The notes under the pieces: generated by a model
Databases searched by the model: none
What the model saw: only the letters and a program-made list of their open reading frames with translations
What the model was told of the DNA's origin: nothing
Shown here: piece by piece, positions 53,293-62,041 of the stretch
Numbering within the stretch: position 1 is the first letter of the stretch
Layout of the letters: each line of letters begins with the position of its first letter
NCBI GenBank assembly: GCA_965248135.1
Contig: CBDFIN010000011.1
Location: 1 to 64,000, forward strand
DNA from: SZUA-100 sp965248135
GTDB lineage: Bacteria; Pseudomonadota; Alphaproteobacteria; Rhizobiales; Rhizobiaceae
Length of the DNA stretch: 64,000 bases
Direction: 5' to 3'
Program-made: the position numbers and the translations under genes

Positions 53293-53840
53293 AGCGGATG
53301 ATTTACAATATCGTCATCGGCCTCGTTCTCGCCGGAATAGTGCACATTTCGATAGTCTTGCTGATCCCATCACAGGCCTCAATGGATGCCTGGAGTAAGC
53401 TTGAATCCACCGGTCCGTCGTGGAAATTTCACCGCGTTACCTCATCGGCGAACAATGAAAATCAGCTTTTGTCGTCGATCGACCCGCTATTCCAAATCGC
53501 CGCCTGTCGGTTTTCGCTGCAAGAAGCACCACTCAAGGTGCATGGGCTGGAAAAACTGCCCTTTTGGTCGGTGGCCGTATTCGACCGCCTTGGCAAGAAT
53601 GTATACAGCTTCAACAATCGTACGGCGATAAAACAGAAACTGAACCTATTGGTGGTAAATCCGGTTCAAATGGCCATTCTTCGTCAGGATCCTCCTGATG
53701 ATGTCAAGGAAGCGATTGTCGTGGAAAGTGATATCGGCATTGGGTTCGTTCTGCTCAGAGCGCTGCAGTCAGATTTAACCTGGGCGCCGGCGGTTGACCA
53801 ATTTCTCAAGCAAACCAGTTGCCAGAAATTTGAACTTTAG
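53289..53840 (+). CDS. DUF1254 domain protein
   Basis: A 183-residue protein with an N-terminal TM segment (MIYNIVIGLVLAGIVHISIVLLI) and the short DUF1254 fold (PLFQIAACRFSLQEAP, PFWSVAVFDRLGKNVYSFNNRTA, LRQDPPDDVKEAIVVESDIGIGFVLLRAL). Function unknown; probably in the periplasm with the DUF1214 partner. Its start overlaps the previous stop by ATGA. Confidence 0.8.
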   Translation: MKRMIYNIVIGLVLAGIVHISIVLLIPSQASMDAWSKLESTGPSWKFHRVTSSANNENQLLSSIDPLFQIAACRFSLQEAPLKVHGLEKLPFWSVAVFDRLGKNVYSFNNRTAIKQKLNLLVVNPVQMAILRQDPPDDVKEAIVVESDIGIGFVLLRALQSDLTWAPAVDQFLKQTSCQKFEL

Positions 53841-53993
53841 CGACCGGCCCGAAGGTCCAGGTGACCCCGACCAGTTTTGTGACCGACAGCGCACTACCGG
53901 GCTGTGATTTCAGTGAAATGTGTGCCATGGTTAACAAAATCCTTACACTCTTGATCAAAGATCGCCGAAGACAATGCAGGCGTTCGGAAAATC

Positions 53994-55241
53994 ATGACTC
54001 AAAGCCAAAACCGCCAGACCAGCTTCAGCCGCCTGGCAACTGGCCAGAGTTCTACTCGGCGTACAGATATATTGCTGGCTGCAACAGACGCATTTTGTGC
54101 CGCCGAGCGGCCGGAGAAAACCCAATCAGAACAATTCAGAGAGCTGTTCTATTCTCTTATCTCGCAGACAGACGAGATCAGCAAGAGATTGATTTCAATG
54201 GCCTTGGCGCGACACGAACATACGCCGAGACAGGTGCTGTTATATTTGTCGCTCGAATCGGCGGCAATTGCAGCGCCGGTGCTGGCCTATTCCTCATGCC
54301 TGTCCCAGTTTGACCTGTTGCAAATTATCAACAAAACGTCGGATTTACATCACCGTGTTATCGCCAATCGCCGCGATCTTGGTCAAACGGTGATCAATAA
54401 ACTCATCGAGCTTGATGACAAATTGGTTATGCGAAAACTCCGGCAGAACCCCACAATAGATATAGCAGATTCAGTCGAGCCAATAGCGTCAGCAAACGGT
54501 ATCGTGGACCAGTGGAATATCAAAATAACGCCACCCCCGCAATTAGAACAAAATTCGGGCCAGCCAGCTTCTCCCGAAGCCATCCCCTCAGCCACACAAG
54601 AACCGAAAGTATCACAAGTTCACGATGAGACGCAGCTTCACACAAACAGGTTGCCAGCGCCCGCTGCGGTGTCGAGCCCGGTTAATCCGATGGCCCGGTC
54701 AAAAGCTAAAAACGCGATGGATGAATTGGTAGATTTGGCAAACAGGGGCAAGAAGCTGGGATCCCTCGAAGACCTGCTCGAGGATTTACCCTCGCCGAAA
54801 AAAGTGGACTTTGCAGCTACACTGCTTGATGCGACTGTTCGAAGGAGCCGGCAGGATCAGGTTATCGCCATCGAGCAGGAATTTGTTATTTCCAATTCTA
54901 CCGCTGCCGCCATCTTCGACGATCAAAGCGGCGACACGCTTGCAGTGACGCTTAAGGCGGTCGATCTCGATCCTCAGAACGCCCTCCAGATTATTGCACT
55001 ATCGATTTCGAATGTCGGTTTGTCGCAGACCAATACACAAAGAACTGCGAAGATCTATCAGGCGCTAAACCAGCAGGTCTGCCTTCAAACTGTCCATTCC
55101 TGGAGGCAATTGAACAAATCTCAAAACACCAAGTACCAGCCGGTAACCCAAGATACAGGCGATGTTGCTGAAACCAAACAAGTAGCGCCCAAACAGCAGC
55201 CAATGTGGCAACGCGAGGAAGTCAAATCATTCGGGAACTGA
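53994..55241 (+). CDS. DUF2336 family protein
   Basis: A 415-residue cytoplasmic protein. The N-terminal third (MALARHEHTPRQVLLYLSLESAAIAAPVLAYSSCLSQFDLLQIINKTSDLHHRVIANRRDLGQTVINKLIEL) is the HEAT-like DUF2336 repeat found only in alphaproteobacteria. The middle is Pro/Gln-rich and disordered, and the C-terminal 170 residues (about 240-400) are again helical. No function is known. The ATG at 53994 has GGAAAA nearby. A 153-base gap separates it from the DUF1254 gene. Confidence 0.8.
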   Translation: MTQSQNRQTSFSRLATGQSSTRRTDILLAATDAFCAAERPEKTQSEQFRELFYSLISQTDEISKRLISMALARHEHTPRQVLLYLSLESAAIAAPVLAYSSCLSQFDLLQIINKTSDLHHRVIANRRDLGQTVINKLIELDDKLVMRKLRQNPTIDIADSVEPIASANGIVDQWNIKITPPPQLEQNSGQPASPEAIPSATQEPKVSQVHDETQLHTNRLPAPAAVSSPVNPMARSKAKNAMDELVDLANRGKKLGSLEDLLEDLPSPKKVDFAATLLDATVRRSRQDQVIAIEQEFVISNSTAAAIFDDQSGDTLAVTLKAVDLDPQNALQIIALSISNVGLSQTNTQRTAKIYQALNQQVCLQTVHSWRQLNKSQNTKYQPVTQDTGDVAETKQVAPKQQPMWQREEVKSFGN

Positions 55242-55280
55242 TACCAAGGGAAGCTATTTGGAGGGCAAAAATCCGGCCGG

Positions 55281-55625
55281 TCATTCAGCAGCGATATCGA
55301 GAAATGATCGACCATGGCGGTCTTCATTTTCGACGATCCAAAGATCGGAATCAAATTTTTCTTCCCGCTGCATCCTTGCGAGCAATACCGATTCTTCTTG
55401 CCGTGAAATCAGTTCACTGAACAATCGATGCCACCGGCCATCATTGTTCATCAACGACTGCGGTGCCGGACCATATAGCGAGTATTGACCGTTGAGATGG
55501 TTCAAAATGATAAAAATAGCGCCGGCACTTTCCGCGCCGCGTTTGACAACACATCCATAATTGCCCTCGGCAGCGATACGCCGGACATAGGCGTCGACCC
55601 AAAGTCGTGACGTTACCCGCGTCAT
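55281..55625 (-). CDS. DUF1491 family protein
   Basis: A 114-residue protein of an alphaproteobacterial family of unknown function: TSRLWVDAYVRRIAAEGNYGCVVKRGAESAGAIFI and DGRWHRLFSELISRQEESVLLARMQREEKFDSDLWIVENEDR are the conserved halves. It follows the peptidoglycan-binding protein gene by 56 bases and probably shares the kinase transcript. Confidence 0.88.
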   Translation of the reverse strand: MTRVTSRLWVDAYVRRIAAEGNYGCVVKRGAESAGAIFIILNHLNGQYSLYGPAPQSLMNNDGRWHRLFSELISRQEESVLLARMQREEKFDSDLWIVENEDRHGRSFLDIAAE

Positions 55626-55681
55626 AGAGAGTGCCCCGAAAATATGCTCCCGAAACCGGTTGTCATTTTCGGCGAGCCTTA

Positions 55682-56434
55682 CTAACCTTGCTCAACCGCG
55701 CCAACCGCTTTAAGTTTTTCCAGGAGTTTTGCACTGGCCTCGCCGGTGATGCGAAGACCATAATCGAGTTCAAACCGTTTGATTGCATTGGACGTTTGCT
55801 GACCCATGACGCCGTCAATTATCACATCGTCATAGCCATAGTTTCGCAAACCAGCCTGGATCGTTGACACTAGTTTCTGTGCCGACGATGGACGGGGAAC
55901 TTTGCTCACCCCATTTTCAATTGGCATCGGCGTTGTCAACACAGCAGTTTCTGCAGAGGTTGACAGCAAGATATGAGATAGCAGCCTGGCACTAACCTCT
56001 CCGGATGCATTCAATCCGGCATTTTTTTGATATGCCACTATTGCTGCGCGGGTTTTTGATCCGTAAAGACCATCGATTTTGCCCTGGTAAATTTCTTTGT
56101 CCGCCAGAACACCTTGTATCTCGCGGGTCAACTCATCAGGCTGAACGGCAACCGGTGAACTAACCTGGAAGTTGCTGATGCGGCTAGCCAGCCGCCGGTC
56201 AGACGATTTGCCTGAGGTGTCCTCAACGTCGAGAAACGCGCTTCTGGTTGAAAACAGCGGTGACGGGTGTTTTACTGACTGATACCACACAGCATTGATG
56301 GTTATCAGTGAAGTCACTACCATAATAGCGGTTGCGCCACCTGCTAATGCCGGGTTTTTTTGGATGACACCGGCGACCGGCCGCAAGGCACCGGAGTGAG
56401 GCAGATTATCGCGAGATTGCCGAAACAAGCGCAT
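55682..56434 (-). CDS. peptidoglycan-binding domain protein
   Basis: A 250-residue membrane-anchored protein. A TM segment lies at about 33-50 (GGATAIMVVTSLITINAVWY); two PG_binding_1 domains follow at about 100-160 (IQGVLADKEIYQGKIDGLYGSKTRAAIVAYQKNAGL) and 180-245 (IQAGLRNYGYDDVIIDGVMGQQTSNAIKRFELDYGL). It probably binds the cell wall. Its ATG lies inside the end of the kinase gene with a 29-base overlap and has GGAG upstream, so it is coupled to the kinase. Confidence 0.88.
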   Translation of the reverse strand: MRLFRQSRDNLPHSGALRPVAGVIQKNPALAGGATAIMVVTSLITINAVWYQSVKHPSPLFSTRSAFLDVEDTSGKSSDRRLASRISNFQVSSPVAVQPDELTREIQGVLADKEIYQGKIDGLYGSKTRAAIVAYQKNAGLNASGEVSARLLSHILLSTSAETAVLTTPMPIENGVSKVPRPSSAQKLVSTIQAGLRNYGYDDVIIDGVMGQQTSNAIKRFELDYGLRITGEASAKLLEKLKAVGAVEQG

Positions 56435-58286
56435 GCTCTTTGCTCCTCGATTTGTGTGTCGCTACTGATTTTGGCGATTGATGCAGATGTACCAGTGTGC
56501 GTTTTTCATCGGCCGGAACCGGCCTTGATTTTTTCTCTTCCATTGGCAATCGGACAAATACACAAGTGCCCTCACCCGGGCTGCTTTGAATTTCAAGCGA
56601 GCCACCATGAAGTTCAGTCAGGCCTTTGACCAGGAAGAGGCCCAGACCGGTGCCTTCATATTTTCGCGTATTCTCATTATCAATCTGGTAAAACGGCTGA
56701 CCAATCGTCAAAAGATCATCTTCCGAAATGCCGATACCACAATCCTTTACAAATATTTCCATGTCCTGTTTCTTGATGCAGGCACCGATTTCCACGATAC
56801 CGCCGGCATCAGAGAACTTGACAGCGTTTGATATGAGATTGATCAATATCTGTTTGCAGGCTCGTTGGTCGGCATCTAGTGCGGGCAAATCATCCGGCAA
56901 TGATGTCCGTATTTCAACGTCGTTTTCCATTGCCTGTGGCTCGAACATAGCAACTGTGCCCAACACCAGTTGCGTCAAATCGAACATCTCTGGCAGGATT
57001 CGGTATTTGCCGGCTTCGATTTTTGAAATATCGAGAATATCATTCACCAGGTTAAGCAAATGATGGCCCGATTGGTTGATAAGATCGACATATTCAGCGT
57101 GTTTTTTGTATGCGAGTTTACCGAACAACTCCTGCTTCAGGATGTCGGAAAATCCTATGATGGCGTTTAGCGGGGTGCGTAACTCGTGCGAGATGCTGGC
57201 CAGGAAGCGGTTCTTGGCTTCGTTCGATTTTTCAGCGTCCTCCTGCTGCCGCTTCAACAAATCCTCGGCATTTTTGATTGCCGTAATATCAACCATATCG
57301 GCATTTATTCTAAAGGATCCGGTCTCGGTATCGCGATATCTCCTGCACCGCATTTCAAGCCATTTAACAAGGCTTTTGTCCTCACCCTTTAATATATGAA
57401 CCCGAAAGACAGCCTTTATTTCCTCATCACTGTCTTGTGCATCGCCAAAAGCGCTAAGGTAGACAACACGGTCATGTAAATGAACCCTTTCGAGCAGACC
57501 CTTGCCTTGGAGTTCTGTTGCTGTGCAACCGAGCAATGAAGCCATCGCAGAAGAGGCGTGTATGGTATCACCATTGATGGAATGTCTGGAAACCGGATCG
57601 GGCAAATCATCTTCTTTCACCTCTCCTGGTTGCCGCCCGTCATCGGTGTCCCATTCATCAAGACTGGTTCGTTGCTCCAACCTAAATGCCAGGATGCCAC
57701 CATAGACTAGACCCAGCACAAGGGTGAACCAGGTGATGGTGTTGCTTAGTCCGGCCGGCGGCTTAACTATCATTTCAGGTAGCATGTACGACACAAGCAA
57801 GACGGCGGTCAGCCCGGCAATCGCTGCAAACATTCCCGTTAAAGCCGGTTTGCGCCCGGAAAATATGGCAGCTTCCATTGGCAAAATACAAAACCATAAT
57901 GCGATGGCCGAATTTGCTCCACCTGTCATTATACAGGCCCATGCGATAAATATGCTGGTGATTGCCAGCGAAACCCCGACACCCAAGTCGAGCCGGCCTG
58001 TTGTGGACACCAATGCCGCAAGCATCATCGGCGCGATCAGCCACACAAAGACTGCCGCTTCAAGCAAGGAAACACCCTGATTCACCGCCAACCACATAGG
58101 AAAAAACACGATTGCAACAAGTCCGCCCGCCAAATGCGCGGCGATAAAGGTCGCGTGCCCCCGCACGGCGTCATTTCCCTTGACCGAGGAGTGGACCCAA
58201 CGGCGGGTTATGTCTGATAATAGTTGATGTTTAAACACGGTACGCAACACCCAAACTCTCACGCGGCGACACGTGCAAGTTCTCAC
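56406..58286 (-). CDS. PAS-domain sensor histidine kinase, DivJ-like
   Basis: A kinase of about 626 residues. Six to seven hydrophobic segments fill about residues 45-205, then a PAS domain (about 245-350, with MVDITAIKNAEDL), a HisKA box SISHELRTPLNAIIGFSDIL, and ATPase boxes LINLISNAVKFSD, KDCGIGISEDDL and EGTGLGLFLVKGL. The multi-TM N-terminus plus PAS plus PleC/DivJ-type HisKA points to DivJ, the DivK kinase that opposes PleC. The GTG start at 58286 is doubtful; GTGs at 58262 or 58250 would remove the Cys/Arg-rich N-terminus. The operon continues with a peptidoglycan-binding protein and DUF1491. Confidence 0.8.
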   Translation of the reverse strand: MRTCTCRRVRVWVLRTVFKHQLLSDITRRWVHSSVKGNDAVRGHATFIAAHLAGGLVAIVFFPMWLAVNQGVSLLEAAVFVWLIAPMMLAALVSTTGRLDLGVGVSLAITSIFIAWACIMTGGANSAIALWFCILPMEAAIFSGRKPALTGMFAAIAGLTAVLLVSYMLPEMIVKPPAGLSNTITWFTLVLGLVYGGILAFRLEQRTSLDEWDTDDGRQPGEVKEDDLPDPVSRHSINGDTIHASSAMASLLGCTATELQGKGLLERVHLHDRVVYLSAFGDAQDSDEEIKAVFRVHILKGEDKSLVKWLEMRCRRYRDTETGSFRINADMVDITAIKNAEDLLKRQQEDAEKSNEAKNRFLASISHELRTPLNAIIGFSDILKQELFGKLAYKKHAEYVDLINQSGHHLLNLVNDILDISKIEAGKYRILPEMFDLTQLVLGTVAMFEPQAMENDVEIRTSLPDDLPALDADQRACKQILINLISNAVKFSDAGGIVEIGACIKKQDMEIFVKDCGIGISEDDLLTIGQPFYQIDNENTRKYEGTGLGLFLVKGLTELHGGSLEIQSSPGEGTCVFVRLPMEEKKSRPVPADEKRTLVHLHQSPKSVATHKSRSKEHALVSAISR

Positions 58287-58639
58287 AGCAGTTTTAATGG
58301 ATGCCTAAGAGCGGCTAAATAATGGGACAATTCAACGCTATTCAGCCAATATCTGCCGCTGAGTGGGCGAATTTGAAAATCATGGTGAACAAACGGTTTC
58401 ACCTCGAAATCTGTCTCAATCTAACAGCAACGGGCGTGCGTCGGCAAATCTGCCACAGCCAGTCCGCTATCACTTGAAATTTCTGAATCACCCTAAATCA
58501 CTGAAATTATTGTGGTACTTCTCGATAATTAAACTTTGATACAATCTTTCATCAGATTTAGCTAAACGATGAAACTGAATTTTCTCAACTGTGAGACATT
58601 ATTGCTGCGAATTGGGGAATACTAGGAAAGGCGAGCTGC
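58287..58639. other. intergenic region between divergent DivJ-like and DUF5330 genes
   Basis: These 353 AT-rich bases should contain two divergent promoters. TTGATA (near 58539) and TAGCTA with 17 bases between is a weak candidate for the DUF5330 gene, and one GANTC site (GAATC near 58485) is present. I see no gene, hairpin or repeat. Confidence 0.5.
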
Positions 58640-58948
58640 ATGTTTCTCGTCAGGACAGCTTTTTGGTTATCTGTGGTCATTGTTCTACTGCCGGCGGGCA
58701 GCGAGGAAGAACATACGGGCGTTAAGGCTGTCGGTGCGGCCGAAGCGTTAAGCGCTGCACAAACCACATTCGATGATTTTTCGGGTTTCTGCCAGCGAAA
58801 CGAAAATGCCTGCAAAACCGGCAGCGTCGCTTTGTCAGCATTTGGACAAAAGGCCCGCTATGGTGCCCGCATGGTTTACGAATATCTCGACGACAAGTTT
58901 GGCGACGAAGATAACACCAAGACGATAGATGAACCCACCGAATCCTGA
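58640..58948 (+). CDS. DUF5330 family protein
   Basis: A 102-residue protein of a rhizobial family. An N-terminal TM or signal segment (LVRTAFWLSVVIVLLPAG) is followed by AAEALSAAQTTFDDFSGFCQRNENACKTGSVALSAFGQKARYGARMVYEYLDDKF, the whole of the family motif, including two Cys that could form a disulphide. Function unknown. AGGAAAGG lies about ten bases before the ATG. Confidence 0.85.
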   Translation: MFLVRTAFWLSVVIVLLPAGSEEEHTGVKAVGAAEALSAAQTTFDDFSGFCQRNENACKTGSVALSAFGQKARYGARMVYEYLDDKFGDEDNTKTIDEPTES

Positions 58949-59071
58949 TCAGCAATGATCAAAAAGGAGATGGTGGATTTGGGTGTCTTTGTCTGAAATA
59001 CCCCGATTTGCCTGTTTCAACACCACTTGGATGTGCCTATATGGTCGGTGATAACATCTCCGGGGAAACCA

Positions 59072-59500
59072 ATGACGACTTCGACACAGGCATCCATTGA
59101 TGAAATTCTGGAGAACTTTTCCTTTCTTGATGATTGGGATGATCGCTATCGCTATCTAATTGAATTGGGAAAGACGCTTGAACCCCTTTCCGGGCCTGAG
59201 CATAACGCCGACAACAAGGTGAATGGTTGTGTCAGCCAGGTGTGGATCGTTTGCAATATAGAATCGGGCGAAAACCCGACTATACATTTCACCGGCGATT
59301 CTGACGCCCATATTGTTCGCGGTCTGGTGGCCATCGCGCTGGCGCTGTTTTCGGGCCGCCGGGCCGATGAAATTTTCGCCACCGACGCCCTGTCGGTTTT
59401 TGCGGAGATCGGATTGGACGAGCATTTAACTCCACAGCGCTCTAATGGTCTGCGTTCCATGATTGATCGCATCAAACTATATGCCGCCAACGCTGGATGA
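59072..59500 (+). CDS. sufE: SufE-type cysteine desulfurase activator
   Basis: SufE accepts sulphur from SufS and passes it to the SufBCD scaffold in Fe-S cluster assembly. The 142-residue protein keeps the sulphur-accepting Cys in NKVNGCVSQVWIV and family marks FSFLDDWDDRYRYLIELG and LTPQRSNGLRSMIDRIK. The ATG at 59072 has GGGG about 7-10 bases upstream. It stands alone here; the suf operon is elsewhere. It converges with the DUF6456 gene. Confidence 0.93.
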   Translation: MTTSTQASIDEILENFSFLDDWDDRYRYLIELGKTLEPLSGPEHNADNKVNGCVSQVWIVCNIESGENPTIHFTGDSDAHIVRGLVAIALALFSGRRADEIFATDALSVFAEIGLDEHLTPQRSNGLRSMIDRIKLYAANAG

Positions 59501-59558
59501 AACCCAGTTTTGGCGTTTTGTATTTTTGTATTCTTGAAGACGGCAGACGAAAAACCGG

Positions 59559-60383
59559 TCACTGATGAGCAACAGGTGCAGGGCGGCAATCCGATTTATG
59601 CTGTTGGCGCAACCGGTCATGGTTTTCGCTCTTGTAATCGGTGCCATAGTATCGCGCCAAAATTGAAAGCCCGGTCTTCAGCATCAGCTTGGCAGAACGT
59701 GGCGGCCATTGACGTTCTCGCTCAACCTGTTCCAACCCCTTGAGGAAACAGCAAATATCCAACAATACGCCGCTAAATTCCGGGCCAACCGTGGCAAGCG
59801 CATTTTCCAGTCTAATCCGCGCAGCCAATGCTGCGTCGCTCAGATCACTAATACCACTTGCTGAAGAGCCGCTTTGTCCACTGGTGAAAGTACTCCAGTT
59901 TGAAGTCACCGATGGCGTTAACTGTCCCCTGGTAAAATCCGCTCGCAATCTCTCGCCAGCTTGAAAACAGGTCTCGTCAAGGTAATGGTTACCGGCACGA
60001 TCCTTACGGTAGTGAAGCCGCATCAGGGGAGATTCCGCCATATTGGCCGATTTACGGGAAATTGCACCGTTTTCGTTCACCACAATAGCACCGTCGAGCC
60101 GATGCTGGGATTGGAACTCATCCACCTGGGCCAGGCAACGGCGCAAATGCATAAGTCCGGCTTCGGTCGCTGCCCATTTCTTACCCGCCTTGTGAAGAAG
60201 CCCGTCGCTCTCAAGTCGGTCAAGATCACGGCGTAACACCATTACGCCCTTGTTGCCCGATACGGCTAACCGTATTGTTTTTCTACCGAACTCATCTATT
60301 CGGTTGGTTTCAATTGCTGGAACACGGCACACTTTTAATATCTTGATGCGTAACGATCGCGCGGTTCTTCGTGAACTACTCAT
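59559..60383 (-). CDS. DUF6456 domain protein (probable DNA-associated regulator)
   Basis: A 274-residue protein of a rhizobial family. The N-terminal half looks like a winged helix (VMVLRRDLDRLESDGLLHKAGKKWAATEAGL), the middle has SPLMRLHYRKDRAGNHYLDETCFQAGERLRADF, and the C-terminal end SGVLLDICCFLKGLEQVERERQWPPRSAKLMLKTGLSILARYYG is the conserved DUF6456 part. A regulatory role is inferred from the winged helix and from coupling (ATGA) with the preceding DnaA-domain-like gene. Confidence 0.8.
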   Translation of the reverse strand: MSSSRRTARSLRIKILKVCRVPAIETNRIDEFGRKTIRLAVSGNKGVMVLRRDLDRLESDGLLHKAGKKWAATEAGLMHLRRCLAQVDEFQSQHRLDGAIVVNENGAISRKSANMAESPLMRLHYRKDRAGNHYLDETCFQAGERLRADFTRGQLTPSVTSNWSTFTSGQSGSSASGISDLSDAALAARIRLENALATVGPEFSGVLLDICCFLKGLEQVERERQWPPRSAKLMLKTGLSILARYYGTDYKSENHDRLRQQHKSDCRPAPVAHQ

Positions 60384-60874
60384 TGATTGTGTCCAATGAA
60401 TCGCTGGGACAGTATTTCCTGGATTTCAAATGAAGGAGGAAGTGCAAAGTCTATCAGCGCCTCCATCCGCAGGATATACTGGTCTGTACCGGCATCATCC
60501 CGGCTCTCCTCAATCAAGCGGCAGGCATGGGCAACGGTGCTTCGGTCGCGTTGGAAATAAGCCCCAACCTGGGCGTACGAAATGCCAAATTTGGTGTGCG
60601 CCAGATACATGGCAATTTGTCTGGCGAATGCAATATCGGGAGATGACCTGGTCAACGCCGTCAATTCCTTGGCGGGATGATTGGTTACCGCGCTCAAGGT
60701 TGCTATTGAAAGCCCGCAGGCATAGTTCATTGTGGCCCTTTCCAGTTCATTTTCGGGCAAGATTCGACCAACACCTTTAAGTTGTGTTGACTTGTCCCGA
60801 CTTCGACGATGGCGTTTTCGACCACCAATCGTGGTGACTTGCCTTGATTGGCTTAGAAATGGCTCGGTTTTCAT
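60380..60874 (-). CDS. DnaA domain IV-like helix-turn-helix protein
   Basis: A 164-residue protein whose central part (SPDIAFARQIAMYLAHTKFGISYAQVGAYFQRDRSTVAHACRLIEESRDD) matches the DnaA C-terminal DNA-binding domain: R-Q-I-A-M-Y-L-x-H, the G-x-x-F-x-R-D-[RH]-[ST]-T-V-x-H signature and a long recognition helix. It lacks the AAA+ part, so it cannot replace DnaA but might bind DnaA boxes. The N-terminus is basic. It is coupled with the DUF6456 gene. Confidence 0.82.
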   Translation of the reverse strand: MKTEPFLSQSRQVTTIGGRKRHRRSRDKSTQLKGVGRILPENELERATMNYACGLSIATLSAVTNHPAKELTALTRSSPDIAFARQIAMYLAHTKFGISYAQVGAYFQRDRSTVAHACRLIEESRDDAGTDQYILRMEALIDFALPPSFEIQEILSQRFIGHNQ

Positions 60875-61304
60875 TTGATAATCACTCTAATAGGTTTTTA
60901 TTCCTACTTCTAGCGCGAATTTATCCAACTGCGGATAGCATGTATCGCAGATCAATTTTACATTCCTGATATTGCATTTCCTAATATTGAAAATATCTGT
61001 TTGTTTTCAGTGATTAATGATTATAGGTCGAAGTGATTAGCAAAATTTTTGAAGTACCGCGGGGATATTCCTTGCGCAAGATATCCAACACTAGTTCAGA
61101 AAATTGAAGTGCACTGGTAGATGCCGAGTGTCGCGAAATGCTTAAATTGCCGCCCGAAATCAATTCTTCTCGTCGGCCGCGCGCGATATTGTCGCCGATG
61201 GTGATTTGAAATTTTCAACTTATAGTAGTATTCGAGAAACATATAAGTACACTGGCACAGACCGAGCCGCTCACCCAAGTCGGTTTTTCAAAATGCCAAA
61301 TGAT

Positions 61305-61455
61305 ATGGCATGATTACTTTAAAGTGATCATGGCTCATCAGGAGCGTATAGCGACCGGCGCCTTTGTGCCGCCCCACGAAGGCCCGGGCACCGCCCGGAT
61401 TGGCCGTGAGCGAAGAGTGTACGGGTCGAACTATTTTGAAGGTGTCCAGCTATAA
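61305..61455 (+). repeat. dispersed repeat, copy B (inverted relative to copy A at 13007-13158)
   Basis: About 85% identical to the reverse complement of 13007-13158. It starts with CATGATTACTTTAAAGTGATCATG, a near-perfect 24-base palindrome when one T-G mismatch is allowed, and ends with the stop codon of a 41-codon frame. The GC-rich core and the CGAAGAGTGTA segment are shared. Copies of this kind occur in many alphaproteobacteria in my recollection, but I could not search. Confidence 0.8.
61330..61455 (+). CDS. 41-codon frame inside repeat copy B
   Basis: The frame begins MAHQERIATGAFVPPHEG and ends with RRVYGSNYFEGVQL and TAA, exactly at the edge of the repeat. In copy A the same residues open and close the frame, but a one-base difference breaks it. 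Whether a peptide is made is unknown. The sequence has a basic middle and no TM segment. The start of the frame lies in the palindrome. Confidence 0.25.
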   Translation: MAHQERIATGAFVPPHEGPGTARIGRERRVYGSNYFEGVQL

Positions 61456-61499
61456 GAAACATACTCGCAAAGACCTGACGGTATTGGCGGAGATGAATT

Positions 61500-61720
61500 T
61501 CAAGCGCTTTTTGAGGAAAATCGTTCAGATTTAGACGTGAAATCGCCGGTAGGGCAATCCCTTTCAAGATTTCATAGCGGCATGCCGGGCGATTTTTGCC
61601 ATATCCTGCCGGGCGCGGCGCATTTTGCGCCCAAATAGGTTGAAAGTGGGGGGCGACACCACGGCGGGTCTTTCGCCTGTTTAGCCACAAAATGCGCTTC
61701 GCGCCACATCCAAAACCTGA
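61500..61720. repeat. possible second dispersed repeat or gene remnant
   Basis: A GC-richer block in an AT-rich neighbourhood with an odd, non-coding feel in all six frames. It contains segments such as TTCATAGCGGCATGCCGGGC and ATATCCTGCCGGGCGCGG that I recall as frequent in Rhizobiales intergenic DNA. No second copy is seen in this window, so the repeat status is only a suspicion. Confidence 0.3.
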
Positions 61721-61949
61721 TGCTCAACAAACCCTGGTGAATGAATTTGACATTTGGTATCCAAGTGCAGCTTCGTTCATATTCATTTGTCAAATTAGAA
61801 ATTTTCACTAGATTCAATATCTTGCTAGTGGTTCTTTTGATTCCAGCATTTACGAATAAGGGTGCTGCACAGGGATAAAAATGTTGGTACAGAACCACTC
61901 GCATTCCAAATTGTAATTCGGATATTCATGTCTTAAGAAATATATCTCG

Positions 61950-61996
61950 GTTGATTAGGCGAGATGGAGTCACTTTCTCCATCCCGCCAAATCAAC
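61950..61996 (-). terminator. long imperfect hairpin downstream of mucR
   Basis: GTTGATT-A-GGCG-A-GATGGAG and CTCCATC-C-CGCC-A-AATCAAC pair over 18 of 20 positions around a 7-base loop. It lies 46 bases after the mucR stop, so it may end the mucR transcript. There is no long T-run after it on the minus strand, and its length suggests it might be a mobile palindrome or an mRNA-stabilising structure instead. Confidence 0.5.
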
Positions 61997-62041
61997 GTCG
62001 GAAACTGCAAGTGGGAGACCGCCCCTTTGTTGATCAATTCA

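Larger units (their letters stand above)
60875..62041. other. gene-poor 1.2 kb region with repeats before mucR
   Basis: Between the DnaA-like gene and the end of mucR I find no full-length protein gene. The stretch holds copy B of the dispersed repeat (61305-61455), a region at about 61500-61720 that looks like another widespread repeat, and a long hairpin (61950-61996). Frames at 61328-61690 and 61572-61904 (minus) read through these repeats and are not convincing genes. Confidence 0.65.

Noticed and set aside
61328..61904. Two overlapping frames (120 and 110 codons) on the minus strand
   Set aside because: They run through repeat copy B and the adjacent suspected repeat, with no conserved domain or plausible start.
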